Assembly: GCA_030653545.1 (NCBI GenBank)
Contig: JAURZE010000013.1
Coordinates: forward strand, 124,001-188,000
DNA: 64,000 nt
From: Nitrospira sp.
GTDB lineage: Bacteria > Nitrospirota > Nitrospiria > Nitrospirales > Nitrospiraceae
Reading direction: 5' to 3'
The notes beneath the pieces were generated by a model, which worked only from the letters and a program-made list of their open reading frames with translations, had not been told where the DNA came from and did no database searches. The position numbers and the translations under genes are program-made. Of this stretch, positions 1 through 8,613 are shown one piece after another (the first letter of the stretch is position 1; each line of letters begins with the position of its first letter).

Positions 1-1252
1 AGTCCACGGTATACGACCGGTTCTTGGCCCTGGCAAATCGAATAAAGTCGCCCCGCACCTTGGCTCGCGTGGTTTGCGGCGGCGTCGACATCGCCCGTTG
101 CACCGCCTCTTCCTCCACGACCCGCTCGATGAGCCCCTTGGACTCCATCAGATAATATAATCCCCGCGTTCGTTTCACATCATGGAATTGTAAATCCAGC
201 AGATACACACGGGGATCGTCCCACCCGCAGCCTTTTTTATCGACATACGACTGAATGAGGTGCTTCTTGGTCACCCAGTCCACCTGATGGACCAGTTGCA
301 TCGGATCATCTTCCAACCGATCCAGCAACGTCGCCCATTTATGAAACACATCGTCGTGGACGGGATCATGCTCGCGCTGCGCCAAATACTGCTCCGCGCG
401 CTCAAGATAGACCCGCTGTATTTCAATGGCGGTCATTTGGCGTCCATCGTCCAGCTTCACCTTCTTCTTCAAGGTCGGGTCTCGTGAAATCTCCCGAATT
501 GCTTTGACCGGATCTTCCAACTCCATCCCCTGCACGGCGTATCCGTCTTCGATCATCGACAGCACCAATGCCGCCGTCCCCACCTTCACATAGGTGACAA
601 ACTCCGACATGTTGGAGTCCCCGACGATAATATGCAGCCGACGGTAGCGCTCCGCATCGGCATGCGGTTCATCCCGGGTATTGATGATGCTGCGAGACGA
701 GGTGGTGGAAGAGGACGTTTTCTCGTGAATATGCTGGGCGCGCTGAGAGATGAAGTACTGGGGCTTACCGGACACCTTCAGTACCTTTCCCGCTCCACCA
801 TAAATCTGTCGGGTCACGAAGAAGGGAATCAGTTGCTCCGTGACCTTCCAGAAGTCCACGTCGCGCCGCATCAGAAAGTTTTCATGACACCCGTACGTAT
901 TCCCGAGGGAATCCGTGTTGTTCTTAAAGATGTAGATCTCGCCGGACAGTCCTTCTTCACGCAATCGTTCTTCTGCCGCGGGAAGACAGGCTTCCAGCAA
1001 CCGCTCCCCGGCTTTATCGTGAATGACGAGATCGAGAATATTGTCGCACTCGGGCGTGGAGTATTCGGGGTGACAACCGGTGTCCTGGTAGAACCGGGCG
1101 CCATTGACGAGGAATGCGTTGGAGGGCCAGCTGTTGGGAATCAGACCTTCAAAAATGTAGCCGAGGACTTTCTCCATCGGCAGATAGATCCGTCCGTTCG
1201 GCGAGAAGATCAGGCCGTACTCGTTTTCCAGGCCGAAGATCCGCTGCTTCAT
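1..1252 (-). CDS. pafA: Pup--protein ligase PafA (3' end cut by window edge)
   Basis: Catalyses ATP-dependent isopeptide bond formation between the C-terminal Glu of Pup and substrate lysines (pupylation), in the cytoplasm. About 417 residues are visible of a family of roughly 450-480; the C-terminus lies off the left edge. The protein begins MKQRIFGLENEYG, the carboxylate-amine-ligase-like signature with metal-binding glutamates. Asp57 in the FYQDTGCHPEYSTPEC stretch matches the catalytic Asp of the family. There is no insertion after the first strand, unlike its paralogue Dop encoded upstream. An in-frame ATG at 1270 would add six residues (MISPGS). I prefer 1252 because homologues start at M(K/Q)xRIFG; neither start has a clear Shine-Dalgarno. 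It is the last visible gene of the mpa-dop-prcB-prcA-pafA operon, 83 bp behind prcA. Confidence 0.95.
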   Translation of the reverse strand, partial: MKQRIFGLENEYGLIFSPNGRIYLPMEKVLGYIFEGLIPNSWPSNAFLVNGARFYQDTGCHPEYSTPECDNILDLVIHDKAGERLLEACLPAAEERLREEGLSGEIYIFKNNTDSLGNTYGCHENFLMRRDVDFWKVTEQLIPFFVTRQIYGGAGKVLKVSGKPQYFISQRAQHIHEKTSSSTTSSRSIINTRDEPHADAERYRRLHIIVGDSNMSEFVTYVKVGTAALVLSMIEDGYAVQGMELEDPVKAIREISRDPTLKKKVKLDDGRQMTAIEIQRVYLERAEQYLAQREHDPVHDDVFHKWATLLDRLEDDPMQLVHQVDWVTKKHLIQSYVDKKGCGWDDPRVYLLDLQFHDVKRTRGLYYLMESKGLIERVVEEEAVQRAMSTPPQTTRAKVRGDFIRFARAKNRSYTVD

Positions 1253-1335
1253 AGAACCGGGGGATATCATGGAGGGTTACAACACAATACACGGCCAATG
1301 ATGGATCTTCAACTTCCACATCCAGCACGAACGCT

Positions 1336-2022
1336 TCAGACTGTCAGGAGTTGCTGAACTTCACCCGGCGTGAGCCGCCTAAATTTGCGGCCGGTGCGCG
1401 CCCGTTCGAGCACGGCGACTTCCAATCCCTCTGGGTTGAGCTTCTGATTGGCCGTCTGCTCCAGCGCAGAGACGCAGAAGCCGAGCGCGGCTTTGAGAGC
1501 CGGAGGAGGACCGGTCACCTTGTCCTTCATCGCCGCCAACACCGCCTCCGATCGTCCACCGATGACGGCAACGGCCTTCTCATCGATGATGCTGCCGTCG
1601 AAGGAAATGCGGTAAATTTCATTCGCCTGGCTGTTCAACCCTACCTGGACCACGAGAATCTCCACCTCAAGCGGCTTCATTTCCTGGCTGAAGATGGTGC
1701 CAAGGCTTTGCGAATAGCCGTTGGCCAGCGAGCGCGCCGTGACATCCTCCCGGCTGTACATGAACCCCTTCAGATCCGCATGACGAATGCCGGCCTTTCG
1801 GAGATTCTCAAACTCGCTGTACTTCCCGGCCCCGGCAAACGCGATACAGTCATACACCTCGGAGATTTTATGGAGCGACGCACTGGGGTTATCCGCGGTG
1901 AACAACACTCCGTCCGCATATTCCATGGCGATACTTGAGCGGCCCTTCGCGATGCCTTTCTTGGCATACTCCGCCTTGTCCTGCATCATCTGCTCGGGAG
2001 ACACGTAGTACGGCATCGGCAT
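1336..2022 (-). CDS. prcA: proteasome subunit alpha PrcA
   Basis: Non-catalytic outer-ring subunit of the bacterial 20S proteasome. It forms the gate and the docking surface for the Mpa ATPase. It has 228 residues, normal for bacterial alpha subunits. The N-terminal segment MPYYVSPEQMMQDKAEYAKKG is the typical alpha-subunit H0 region (YxSPEQ...KAEYARKGIARG in actinobacterial PrcA), followed by a proteasome fold with FTADN and AFAGAGKYSEFENLR. No N-terminal catalytic Thr is present, as expected. It starts 2 bp after the prcB stop (prcB lies upstream on the minus strand), so the two are translationally coupled. Confidence 0.97.
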   Translation of the reverse strand: MPMPYYVSPEQMMQDKAEYAKKGIAKGRSSIAMEYADGVLFTADNPSASLHKISEVYDCIAFAGAGKYSEFENLRKAGIRHADLKGFMYSREDVTARSLANGYSQSLGTIFSQEMKPLEVEILVVQVGLNSQANEIYRISFDGSIIDEKAVAVIGGRSEAVLAAMKDKVTGPPPALKAALGFCVSALEQTANQKLNPEGLEVAVLERARTGRKFRRLTPGEVQQLLTV

Positions 2023-2024
2023 CG

Positions 2025-2849
2025 TTAGGTCTCCTTCGAGCGACGGGCGGCCATCAGCACGTCATAGACTGCGCGAATGCTGTCGTTCGACACATCCGTA
2101 ATCCCCTGCGCGTTCACCAGCTTGGCGGTGGGATAAATCCCCCGCACCAGGTCAGGGCCTCCGGTTCCCACATCGTCATCGGCGGCATTGTAGAGCGACA
2201 TCAGGGCAAGCCTGAGCGCCTCGGCCTCCGGAAGTTGGCGCTGAAAATGTTCGCGCATGGTATTTCGCGCGTCCTTGCCGCCTGATCCGATCGCATGATA
2301 GTCGGACTCTTCATACCGCCCGCCCGTGATGTCGTACTTGAAAATACGCCCCTCGCCTCGCTTGAGATCATACCCCACGTACAGCGGCATCACGACGAGT
2401 CCTTGAAACACCATAGGCAAATTCGCCTTCACCATCTGCCCGAGCTTATTGGCCTTCCCTTCGCACGACAGCGACATTCCCTCCAGCTTTTCGTAATGCT
2501 CCAATTCGGTCTGAAACAGTTTCGCCATCTCAATGCAGGGCCCGGCCGCACCGGCAATGGCCATGGCCGAATGCTCATCGATTTTGAACACCTTCTCGAT
2601 TCGACGGTCGGCGATTTGAAATCCCTCGGTTGCCCGGCGATCCCCGGCAATCACCACGCCCTGCTGATATTTGATGGCCAGCACCGTCGTAGCCTGCGGA
2701 ACCGTCAAGGCCCCTCCCCCTCGGGATGAATCCTGAGTTCCGGGAAAGCCACCACCACCATTGCCTCCCAGCGTCAATCCAGGGTGTTGCTTCGAAATGA
2801 AATCGAAGAAACTCGGCTCATCGTAATTCGGCAAAAAAGGAAGATTCAT
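2025..2849 (-). CDS. prcB: proteasome subunit beta PrcB, with propeptide
   Basis: Catalytic inner-ring subunit of the 20S proteasome, an N-terminal-nucleophile threonine protease. It has 274 residues with a Gly-rich propeptide of about 53 residues. The predicted mature start is Thr54 in PQATTVLAIKY. Counting from Thr54 as residue 1, Asp70 (GDRRAT) is position 17 and Lys86 (RRIEKV) is position 33, giving the full Thr1/Asp17/Lys33 catalytic set. The start at 2849 is preceded by a GAGG at a somewhat long spacing. Only 27 bp separate it from the dop stop, where actinobacteria usually carry pup; there is no room for pup here. Confidence 0.97.
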   Translation of the reverse strand: MNLPFLPNYDEPSFFDFISKQHPGLTLGGNGGGGFPGTQDSSRGGGALTVPQATTVLAIKYQQGVVIAGDRRATEGFQIADRRIEKVFKIDEHSAMAIAGAAGPCIEMAKLFQTELEHYEKLEGMSLSCEGKANKLGQMVKANLPMVFQGLVVMPLYVGYDLKRGEGRIFKYDITGGRYEESDYHAIGSGGKDARNTMREHFQRQLPEAEALRLALMSLYNAADDDVGTGGPDLVRGIYPTAKLVNAQGITDVSNDSIRAVYDVLMAARRSKET

Positions 2850-2876
2850 GATTGACGCGTAACGCGGCTCCTCGGG

Positions 2877-4376
2877 TTAGGCTTTCAACTTGGCTAATAG
2901 GGCTTCGGCCGTCGCGCAACTCTCTAGCAGCGCGCCCGTCATGGCTTCGGTGCCTCGGCCTGGATCCATCAGCGGAATCCTGGTAATGGTGGGGTTCCCG
3001 AAGTCGAATAGCACCGAGGTCCAGCTGACCCCATACAGTGAGGCGGCAAACTTGGCCGCGCAACGCCCGCGGAAATAGGCGCGTGTCCCTGGAGGCGGCA
3101 TGGTTTCCGCACGCACGATTTCAGCTTCACTGACGATGCGCTTCATCCGATTCCCCCGCTCGAGAGTATAGAAGAGCCCTCTCTCAGGCCGCACATCATG
3201 ATACTGCAAATCCATGAGCTTGACCCGCGGATCCGTCCACCCACACCCCTTCCGGTCTAAATACGACTCGATCATATGACGCTTGGCCACCCAATCCAGC
3301 TCGTCCACCAACAACCGTGGATCTTTCTCCAAGCCATCCAAGACATGCTCCCAGCGAGCCAAGACGTCCTGCATGATCTCCGTGGTTGGATGACTCGCGT
3401 AAAAGGCCTTTGCGGCACTCCAATAGGCTCGTTGAATGGCCAACGCGGTCGTCGGCCGTCCGCTTGAGAGTTTCAACGACTGCTTCATATCCAAATCGCG
3501 CGAGACTTGCTTGATCGCTCGAACCGGTTCGTCCAACTCAATCTGCGGGAGATCCGCACCCGCTTCCAACAGTTCCAACACCATGCTTAATGTTCCCACC
3601 TTCAGATAGGTGGAGAGCTCGGCCATGTTGGCGTCACCCACAATCACGTGCAGTCGCCGATACTTGCTGTACTCAGCATGCGGTTCATCCCGCGTATTGA
3701 TGATGGGCCGCTTGACCATCGTATTGAGGTCGGCCAGGCATTCAAAAAAATCGGCGCGTTGGGAAATCTGGTACTCGGCGGGGCTCGTCTGATTCTCGGC
3801 GCCGACCTTCCCGGCTCCGGCCACGATCAAACGCGTGACAAAAAACGGCGCCAGCACGCGGAGTATGTCATCGAACGGAACGGATCGAGCAACGAGATAG
3901 TTCTCGTGATATCCGTAGCTATTTCCTTTGCCGTCAGAATTATTCTTGTAGACAACGCATTGCTCGCAGCCGCGCGCGCGGGTCAACTCAGTCAGACTCC
4001 TGGCGAGAATCCGTTCCCCGATGCGTTCAAAAGCCACCACTTCCCTGGGGTTCGAGCATTCCGGAATGGAATATTCAGGATGCGCCCCATCGACATAAAG
4101 CCGGCCGCCGTTCGCCAACACCTTATTGAGCTGGCGATTGTACTCAGGGTTGGGGCGCTCTCGCTCTCCCTCCACCTCGAAACCGCGCGCATCCAAAAGG
4201 GGATTTTCGTTTTCATAGTCCCAAATGGCATTGGGAGCCGGCAAGCCCGGGTAGTGGCCGATCACGGCGATTGATGCGGCCACAGGATCCGATAATGCCG
4301 CCTCCTTGGCTGCAATACCGAACTCGGTTTCTGTGCCGATCACGCGGGAGAAGTTCGTCGACGGCTGGTCTTGCAT
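2877..4376 (-). CDS. dop: depupylase/deamidase Dop
   Basis: Removes Pup from conjugates and, where Pup ends in Gln, deamidates it to Glu. It has 499 residues, typical for Dop. The N-terminal GTETEFGI carries the metal-binding glutamate (Glu16). The family-specific Dop loop follows (about residues 42-85, with WDYENENPL and DARGF), and then the catalytic Asp96 in LYVDGAHPEYSIPEC. The loop after the first strand separates it from PafA encoded three genes downstream. It lies 15 bp after mpa and 27 bp before prcB. Since the Pup in this window already ends in Glu, depupylation is probably its only essential activity here (inference). Confidence 0.95.
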   Translation of the reverse strand: MQDQPSTNFSRVIGTETEFGIAAKEAALSDPVAASIAVIGHYPGLPAPNAIWDYENENPLLDARGFEVEGERERPNPEYNRQLNKVLANGGRLYVDGAHPEYSIPECSNPREVVAFERIGERILARSLTELTRARGCEQCVVYKNNSDGKGNSYGYHENYLVARSVPFDDILRVLAPFFVTRLIVAGAGKVGAENQTSPAEYQISQRADFFECLADLNTMVKRPIINTRDEPHAEYSKYRRLHVIVGDANMAELSTYLKVGTLSMVLELLEAGADLPQIELDEPVRAIKQVSRDLDMKQSLKLSSGRPTTALAIQRAYWSAAKAFYASHPTTEIMQDVLARWEHVLDGLEKDPRLLVDELDWVAKRHMIESYLDRKGCGWTDPRVKLMDLQYHDVRPERGLFYTLERGNRMKRIVSEAEIVRAETMPPPGTRAYFRGRCAAKFAASLYGVSWTSVLFDFGNPTITRIPLMDPGRGTEAMTGALLESCATAEALLAKLKA

Positions 4377-4391
4377 AGGATGATGAGACGA

Positions 4392-6161
4392 CTAGAGATA
4401 ATGGCCCGTGGTCACGGTTTCGATCTGGCGAGACTCCGCCGGCCCGCCGCTGATCGTCCGCAGGTGCACGATTTTTTCGCCCTTTTTGCCGGCCACTTTG
4501 GCCCAGTCGTCCGGATTGGTGGTGTTCGGCAGGTCCTCATGCTCCTTGAACTCTTCACGAATGGCCCGGATCAGATCCTCCGAACGAAGCCCAACCCCTT
4601 CTTTCGCAATAGCCCGCTTCACCGCATATTTCTTGGCGCGGGAGACAATCCCCTCAATCAGCGCACCGCTGGCGAAATCCTTGAAGTAGAGGACTTCCTT
4701 CTCGCCGTTGGCGTACGTGACTTCGATGAACTTATTCTCCTCGGACGCCGCGTACATCGCATCAACGGTGAGCGTCGTCAGTTTTTCAACCAGCGCTTTC
4801 CGATCGCCGCCATGTTGCGCCAACTCCTCCGGCGCAAAAGGCAATTCGGTGGAGACATACTTTGAAAAGATATCCCGGGCCGCCGTAGCATCCGGACGGC
4901 CGACTTTGACTTTGACATCCAGCCGCCCCGCCCGCAACACCGCCGGATCGATGAGATCCTGTCGATTGCTGGCCCCGATCACGATGACGTTCCGCAAACG
5001 TTCCATTCCATCAATCTCTGAGAGAAACTGCGGCACAATGGTCGACTCGATATCGGAAGAAATCCCCGTGCCGCGCGTCCTGAAAAGGGCGTCCATTTCA
5101 TCGAAGAACACAATGACCGGATTGCCCTCCGCCGCTTGTTCCTTCGCCTTCTTGAATACTTCACGCACCTGCCGTTCCGACTCACCGACATATTTATTGA
5201 GCAACTCCGGGCCCTTCACGTGCAGAAAGTAGCTCCGGATTTGCTTTCCCGTGAGATGACCCAATTTCTTGGCGATTGAGTTGGCCACCGCCTTGGCAAT
5301 CAAGGTCTTTCCGCACCCGGGAGGGCCATAGAGCAACACCCCTTTGGGAGCGCTTAGCTTAAAATCCGCAAACAGCTCGGCATGGAGGAACGGCAATTCC
5401 ACGGCATCGCGGACATGTTCCAGCTCCTTCTGAAGCCCCCCGATATGCTCGTAGTCGACGTCCGGCACTTCTTCGAGCACCAAATCTTCGGCTTCAGACT
5501 TTGGCAGTTTTTCGATGACATACCCGGAGCGAGCATCGTACAGCAGATGATCGCCAACGCTGAGCCGCTCGGCCAACAGGGGATCAGCGAGTTCCGCGAC
5601 TTTTTCCTCATCAAAGTGCAGGGTGACGAGCGCGCGGCCTCCCTCTAAAACATCTTTTAACCGCACGACCTCGCCTTGCACGTCGAAGCCCTTCGCCTCA
5701 ATGACGTTCAACGCTTCATTCAACACCACTTCCTGCCCGCGTCGCAGCTCCTTGCCGTTGATCGCGGGAAGCAGACTGACCTTCATTTTGCGGCCGGACA
5801 CAAACACATTCGCGGTGCCATCGGCGTTCATGGAGGAATAGATCGCGTAGGAAGAGGGCGGCGCAGTCAGCTTCTCGATCTCTGCGCGGAGCGCTTCGAT
5901 CTGAGCCTTAGCTTCCTGCAGCGTGGCGACAAGCTTGTCGTTCTGTTTGGTGGCGTGGTCGAGTTGGTAACGGGATTGATACAGCCGACGGATTTCTTCT
6001 TCCATCGACTGAATTTGAACGCGAAGCTTGTCGACTTCGCGGGCCTGGTCGTCGTTTTTTGAAATCACGTCCGCTTTCCCCTCTGACAACCGCTTCGTGA
6101 TTTGCTTCACGGAATCTCGGAGGGACCGGATTCGGCTCGAACCGCTCTTCTTCTCTGCCAT
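4392..6161 (-). CDS. mpa: proteasomal ATPase Mpa/ARC
   Basis: AAA+ unfoldase ring that recognises pupylated proteins and feeds them into the 20S core. It has 589 residues: an N-terminal coiled coil (about 35-100) that binds Pup in homologues, OB-type interdomain (about 105-215), then the AAA module. The AAA module has Walker A GPPGCGKT (279-286), Walker B VIVFFDEMD (about 349-357), and the FRTRGTG region. The C-terminus ends GHYL, close to the GQYL gate-opening tail of Mycobacterium Mpa that inserts into alpha-ring pockets. It is the first gene of the proteasome operon, with promoter elements 60-90 bp upstream. Confidence 0.95.
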   Translation of the reverse strand: MAEKKSGSSRIRSLRDSVKQITKRLSEGKADVISKNDDQAREVDKLRVQIQSMEEEIRRLYQSRYQLDHATKQNDKLVATLQEAKAQIEALRAEIEKLTAPPSSYAIYSSMNADGTANVFVSGRKMKVSLLPAINGKELRRGQEVVLNEALNVIEAKGFDVQGEVVRLKDVLEGGRALVTLHFDEEKVAELADPLLAERLSVGDHLLYDARSGYVIEKLPKSEAEDLVLEEVPDVDYEHIGGLQKELEHVRDAVELPFLHAELFADFKLSAPKGVLLYGPPGCGKTLIAKAVANSIAKKLGHLTGKQIRSYFLHVKGPELLNKYVGESERQVREVFKKAKEQAAEGNPVIVFFDEMDALFRTRGTGISSDIESTIVPQFLSEIDGMERLRNVIVIGASNRQDLIDPAVLRAGRLDVKVKVGRPDATAARDIFSKYVSTELPFAPEELAQHGGDRKALVEKLTTLTVDAMYAASEENKFIEVTYANGEKEVLYFKDFASGALIEGIVSRAKKYAVKRAIAKEGVGLRSEDLIRAIREEFKEHEDLPNTTNPDDWAKVAGKKGEKIVHLRTISGGPAESRQIETVTTGHYL

Positions 6162-6222
6162 GTGCCTACTCGCCGTAACGCTAGGACACCGCGCGCCATC
6201 GCATCTTCAAGCCAGTGAACGG

Positions 6223-6251
6223 ATTCTAACACCCGACCTGGGGGTGGTCAA
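6223..6251 (-). promoter_or_regulatory. sigma70-type promoter of the proteasome operon
   Basis: On the minus strand, a -35 box TTGACC (6246-6251) and a -10 box TAGAAT (6223-6228) are separated by exactly 17 bp. Transcription would start near 6216, giving a leader of about 55 nt before mpa. The promoter sits immediately behind the thiE stop codon, so the proteasome genes can be transcribed independently of the thiamine genes. Confidence 0.6.
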
Positions 6252-6261
6252 CTGCACGAGG

Positions 6262-6927
6262 TCAACGTGCCTGCGAGCCATCGGGCAAATGAGATGGCCA
6301 CGCGGCACGAACAGCCGCCTGCATATCGATGGTTGCTCTCCCGACATTCGCTTGGCCGAGAATTCCACCGATCATCGCTACGCCGAACGCCCCCGCGCCC
6401 CTCACTGATTCGATTCGTTCGCGCGTAATGCCACCGATGGCAAATACCGGCACGGGTGATTGGCGGCAGGCGGCAGCCAGCACGGCTAATCCCAAGGGCG
6501 CGCCGAATTCCCGCTTCGATGGGGTCTCAAAAATCGGGCCGAGGAGCACGTAGTCGGCGCCGTCACCGCCGGCCTGTTGCACTTCTGTGACTGAATGCAC
6601 CGACACGCCGATGAGCCGATGCCGGCCCACGACTCGGCGCGCGACCGAAACCGGCAGACTGCTGGCGCGAAGGTGGACCCCGTCGAGATCCAATGCCACC
6701 GCCATATCAATACGATCATTGATGATCAACGGAACGGCACGATCTCGCGTCATCGCGCCAATCTGCTGCGTCAATGACAGGAGTTCTCGGGTCGGAAGAT
6801 CACGCTCACGCAACTGGATTGCCGGCACACCGGCATCCACCGCTTCCCGGAGGGCGCTCTCAAACGAGCGTCCGTGAACCAGCGACCGATCCGTGACCAA
6901 GAGTAGACGGAAATTAACAGGCAGCAT
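6262..6927 (-). CDS. thiamine phosphate synthase ThiE or thiazole tautomerase TenI family
   Basis: A 221-residue TIM barrel of the ThiE/TenI family. Visible family motifs are QLRERDLPTREL, INDRIDMA, DGVHL, GVSVHS, ADYVLLGPIFETPSK and the GGI phosphate loop. ThiE couples HMP-PP to thiazole phosphate. TenI (Bacillus type) aromatises the ThiG product. In ThiE the GVHL strand is normally followed by GQxD; here it reads RASSLP, lacking that Asp, which favours TenI. The position directly after thiS-thiG fits either role. Which reaction it performs depends on whether another thiE exists in the genome. It is separated from thiG by 95 bp. Confidence 0.8.
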   Translation of the reverse strand: MLPVNFRLLLVTDRSLVHGRSFESALREAVDAGVPAIQLRERDLPTRELLSLTQQIGAMTRDRAVPLIINDRIDMAVALDLDGVHLRASSLPVSVARRVVGRHRLIGVSVHSVTEVQQAGGDGADYVLLGPIFETPSKREFGAPLGLAVLAAACRQSPVPVFAIGGITRERIESVRGAGAFGVAMIGGILGQANVGRATIDMQAAVRAAWPSHLPDGSQAR

Positions 6928-7022
6928 GGGGCCAGCGGCAGAACACCTGATCGGACAAATTGACGCGATGGCGGACGCAACTATCGAGAAACCGTTCCGC
7001 CATCGCTACTCGACACACGTAA

Positions 7023-7799
7023 TTAGAGCATGCCCTCGATAGGACTACTCGCGGTCGCGTACAACTTTCTTGGAATACGCCCCGCCTTGTAGGCCAACCG
7101 ACCGGCATAGACCGCATATTTCATGGCTTCCGCCATGGCGATCGGATGCTGCGCCCCTGCGATCGCCGTGTTCATTAACACCGCATCGGCACCGTACTCC
7201 ATGGCTAGCGCGGCATCAGAGGCCGTCCCCACTCCCGCATCGACAATGATGGGGACCTTCACCGTTTCCATGATGATCTTGAGATTGTACGGATTGCGGA
7301 TCCCCAGTCCAGACCCGATGGGCGCCGCCAGAGGCATCACTGCCGGACAACCGATGTCGACCAGCTTCTTCGCGACAATGGGATCATCGTTCGTGTAGGG
7401 CAACACGATGAACCCTTCCTTGATGAGAATCTTGGCGGCTTCAATGAGCCCCGCGGTATCTGGGAACAGCGTTCGCTCATCGCCGAGTACTTCCAACTTC
7501 ACGAGATCGGAGATGCCAGCTGCCCGCGCGAGCCGTGCATATCGCACCGCGTCCTCGACCGTGTAACAACCGGCCGTGTTCGGAAGAATCGTGTACTTCT
7601 TCGGATCGATGTAGTCGAGGAGATTCTCTTTCGACCGGTCTGTGATATTCACGCGCCGGACCGCCACCGTCACCACATCGGCCCCGGATGCCTCGATCGC
7701 CTTTTTCGTCTCGGCGAAATCTTTATACTTTCCTGTCCCCACCCACAGTCGTGAGCGGAATTCATGACCGGCAATCGTCAACCTATCGTTCGCGTCCAT
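7023..7799 (-). CDS. thiG: thiazole synthase ThiG
   Basis: Forms the thiazole phosphate moiety of thiamine from DXP, dehydroglycine and ThiS thiocarboxylate. It has 258 residues from the ATG at 7799. Motifs are [20 protein letters not shown] and the Schiff-base lysine Lys101 in [10 protein letters not shown], with [13 protein letters not shown] near the C-terminus. A longer reading frame reaches 7907, but that extension overlaps thiS in another frame. The ATG at 7799 has a GGAG 6-8 nt upstream and aligns with the family N-terminus ([12 protein letters not shown]). The gene start overlaps the 3' end of thiS. Confidence 0.95.
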   Translation of the reverse strand: MDANDRLTIAGHEFRSRLWVGTGKYKDFAETKKAIEASGADVVTVAVRRVNITDRSKENLLDYIDPKKYTILPNTAGCYTVEDAVRYARLARAAGISDLVKLEVLGDERTLFPDTAGLIEAAKILIKEGFIVLPYTNDDPIVAKKLVDIGCPAVMPLAAPIGSGLGIRNPYNLKIIMETVKVPIIVDAGVGTASDAALAMEYGADAVLMNTAIAGAQHPIAMAEAMKYAVYAGRLAYKAGRIPRKLYATASSPIEGML

Positions 7800-8031
7800 C
7801 CGATTCTCCTTTAGTCCCGCATCCGCCGCCGATAAATCCAAGAATCTCGACCCGATCTCCCTCGCGAAGACATCGCTGTCCAAAATCCTTCCGGTCGAGA
7901 ATTTCAAGATTCAATTCGACGGCCACACGCTCCGTCGCAATCGCCAGATCCTTCAGCAGATCGGCAACGGAGTCGCCGTCCCGCCACCCTCGCGGCTCGC
8001 CATTCACATGGATTTGAATCTCGTTCGCCAT
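7783..8031 (-). CDS. thiS: sulfur carrier protein ThiS, with C-terminal extension after GG
   Basis: Ubiquitin-fold sulfur carrier that, as a C-terminal thiocarboxylate, donates sulfur to ThiG. It has 82 residues. The N-terminus is [14 protein letters not shown], and the core has [18 protein letters not shown] and [13 protein letters not shown]. Normal ThiS ends at the GG; this frame continues with [12 protein letters not shown] before a TAG, overlapping thiG by 17 bp. Either the tail is removed by a protease, as for the QbsE-type carriers, or a nearby frameshift/sequence error hides the true end. ATG 8031 follows AGGA; an alternative ATG lies three codons upstream. Confidence 0.85.
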   Translation of the reverse strand: MANEIQIHVNGEPRGWRDGDSVADLLKDLAIATERVAVELNLEILDRKDFGQRCLREGDRVEILGFIGGGCGTKGESDGRER

Positions 8032-8038
8032 GGCGATC

Positions 8039-8068
8039 ATCCTATGGGAGCACAATTCTGGTTGTCAA
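8039..8068 (-). promoter_or_regulatory. possible promoter upstream of thiS
   Basis: Minus-strand TTGACA (8063-8068), 18 bp, TAGGAT (8039-8044). The -35 is perfect. The -10 overlaps the likely ribosome-binding AGGA, so transcription would start at or next to the thiS ATG and produce a nearly leaderless message. There is no TPP riboswitch-like sequence in the 110 bp between thiS and the divergent gene at 8143. Confidence 0.35.
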
Positions 8069-8142
8069 TTAGCCCTCCCCCTTGTCTCGAGAGGGGCATC
8101 CCCCGCACAATGCAGATCCGTCGATAGCCGGAGTGACCTGAC

Positions 8143-8613
8143 ATGCCTACGCAAAATGAACGAGTCGCCCAGATCTTTCAATCCATTGCCACACTGCTCG
8201 CCTCCCAGCGGGCCAACCCCTACCGCATCAGAGCCTATCGCCGGGCTGCGGATTCGATTCTGGCACTGGAAGAGGATGTCGCGCTTGTGGCACAGCGTCA
8301 CGAACTTGAAGACATCGACGGGATCGGGAAAGATTTGGGGGGAAAGATCAGGGAGTTTCTGGAAACCGGGACGATTCGCACGTATGAAGAATTGAAGACA
8401 CCATTGCCACCCGAGGTAAAGAGCTGGGCGCGGCTGCCGGGCCTCCACGATTCACTGGTGAGCTATCTCTATGCCAGGCTGGGTATCCGAACGCTGGACG
8501 ACCTGGAGCAACTGGTCTCATCCCACCTTCTCCGCACCGTTCCAGGATTTACCGGATCGGAGGATGAATTGCTCCAGGCCATTCGACAGCAGAACGCGTC
8601 CCCTCCGGGTTAG
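8143..8613 (+). CDS. helix-hairpin-helix protein related to the PolX N-terminal domain
   Basis: 156 residues resembling the 8-kDa/HhH N-terminal region of DNA polymerase beta/PolX: NERVAQIFQSIATLL, then PYRIRAYRRAADSIL, then the hairpin DIDGIGKDLGGKIREFLETG. A second, degenerate HhH (VPGFTGSEDELL) lies near the C-terminus. The nucleotidyl-transferase palm and the PHP domain of PolX are absent, so it is probably a small DNA-binding protein, not a polymerase. It is transcribed alone on the plus strand, and its stop overlaps that of the convergent protease gene by 3 bp. Its function is unknown. Confidence 0.75.
   Translation: MPTQNERVAQIFQSIATLLASQRANPYRIRAYRRAADSILALEEDVALVAQRHELEDIDGIGKDLGGKIREFLETGTIRTYEELKTPLPPEVKSWARLPGLHDSLVSYLYARLGIRTLDDLEQLVSSHLLRTVPGFTGSEDELLQAIRQQNASPPG

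Noticed and set aside
632-1357. Plus-strand open frame of 241 codons opposite pafA
   Set aside because: The minus strand gives a clean PafA sequence with catalytic motifs.
2850-2876. Expected position of pup or UBact between dop and prcB
   Set aside because: Only 27 bp are free and no frame can encode even a short Pup. The nearby 81-codon reading frame is a shadow of dop.
8032-8142. TPP riboswitch upstream of thiS
   Set aside because: The conserved CUGAGA and ACC-CUGAUC-GGA-UAAU type segments are absent from this 111-bp gap.
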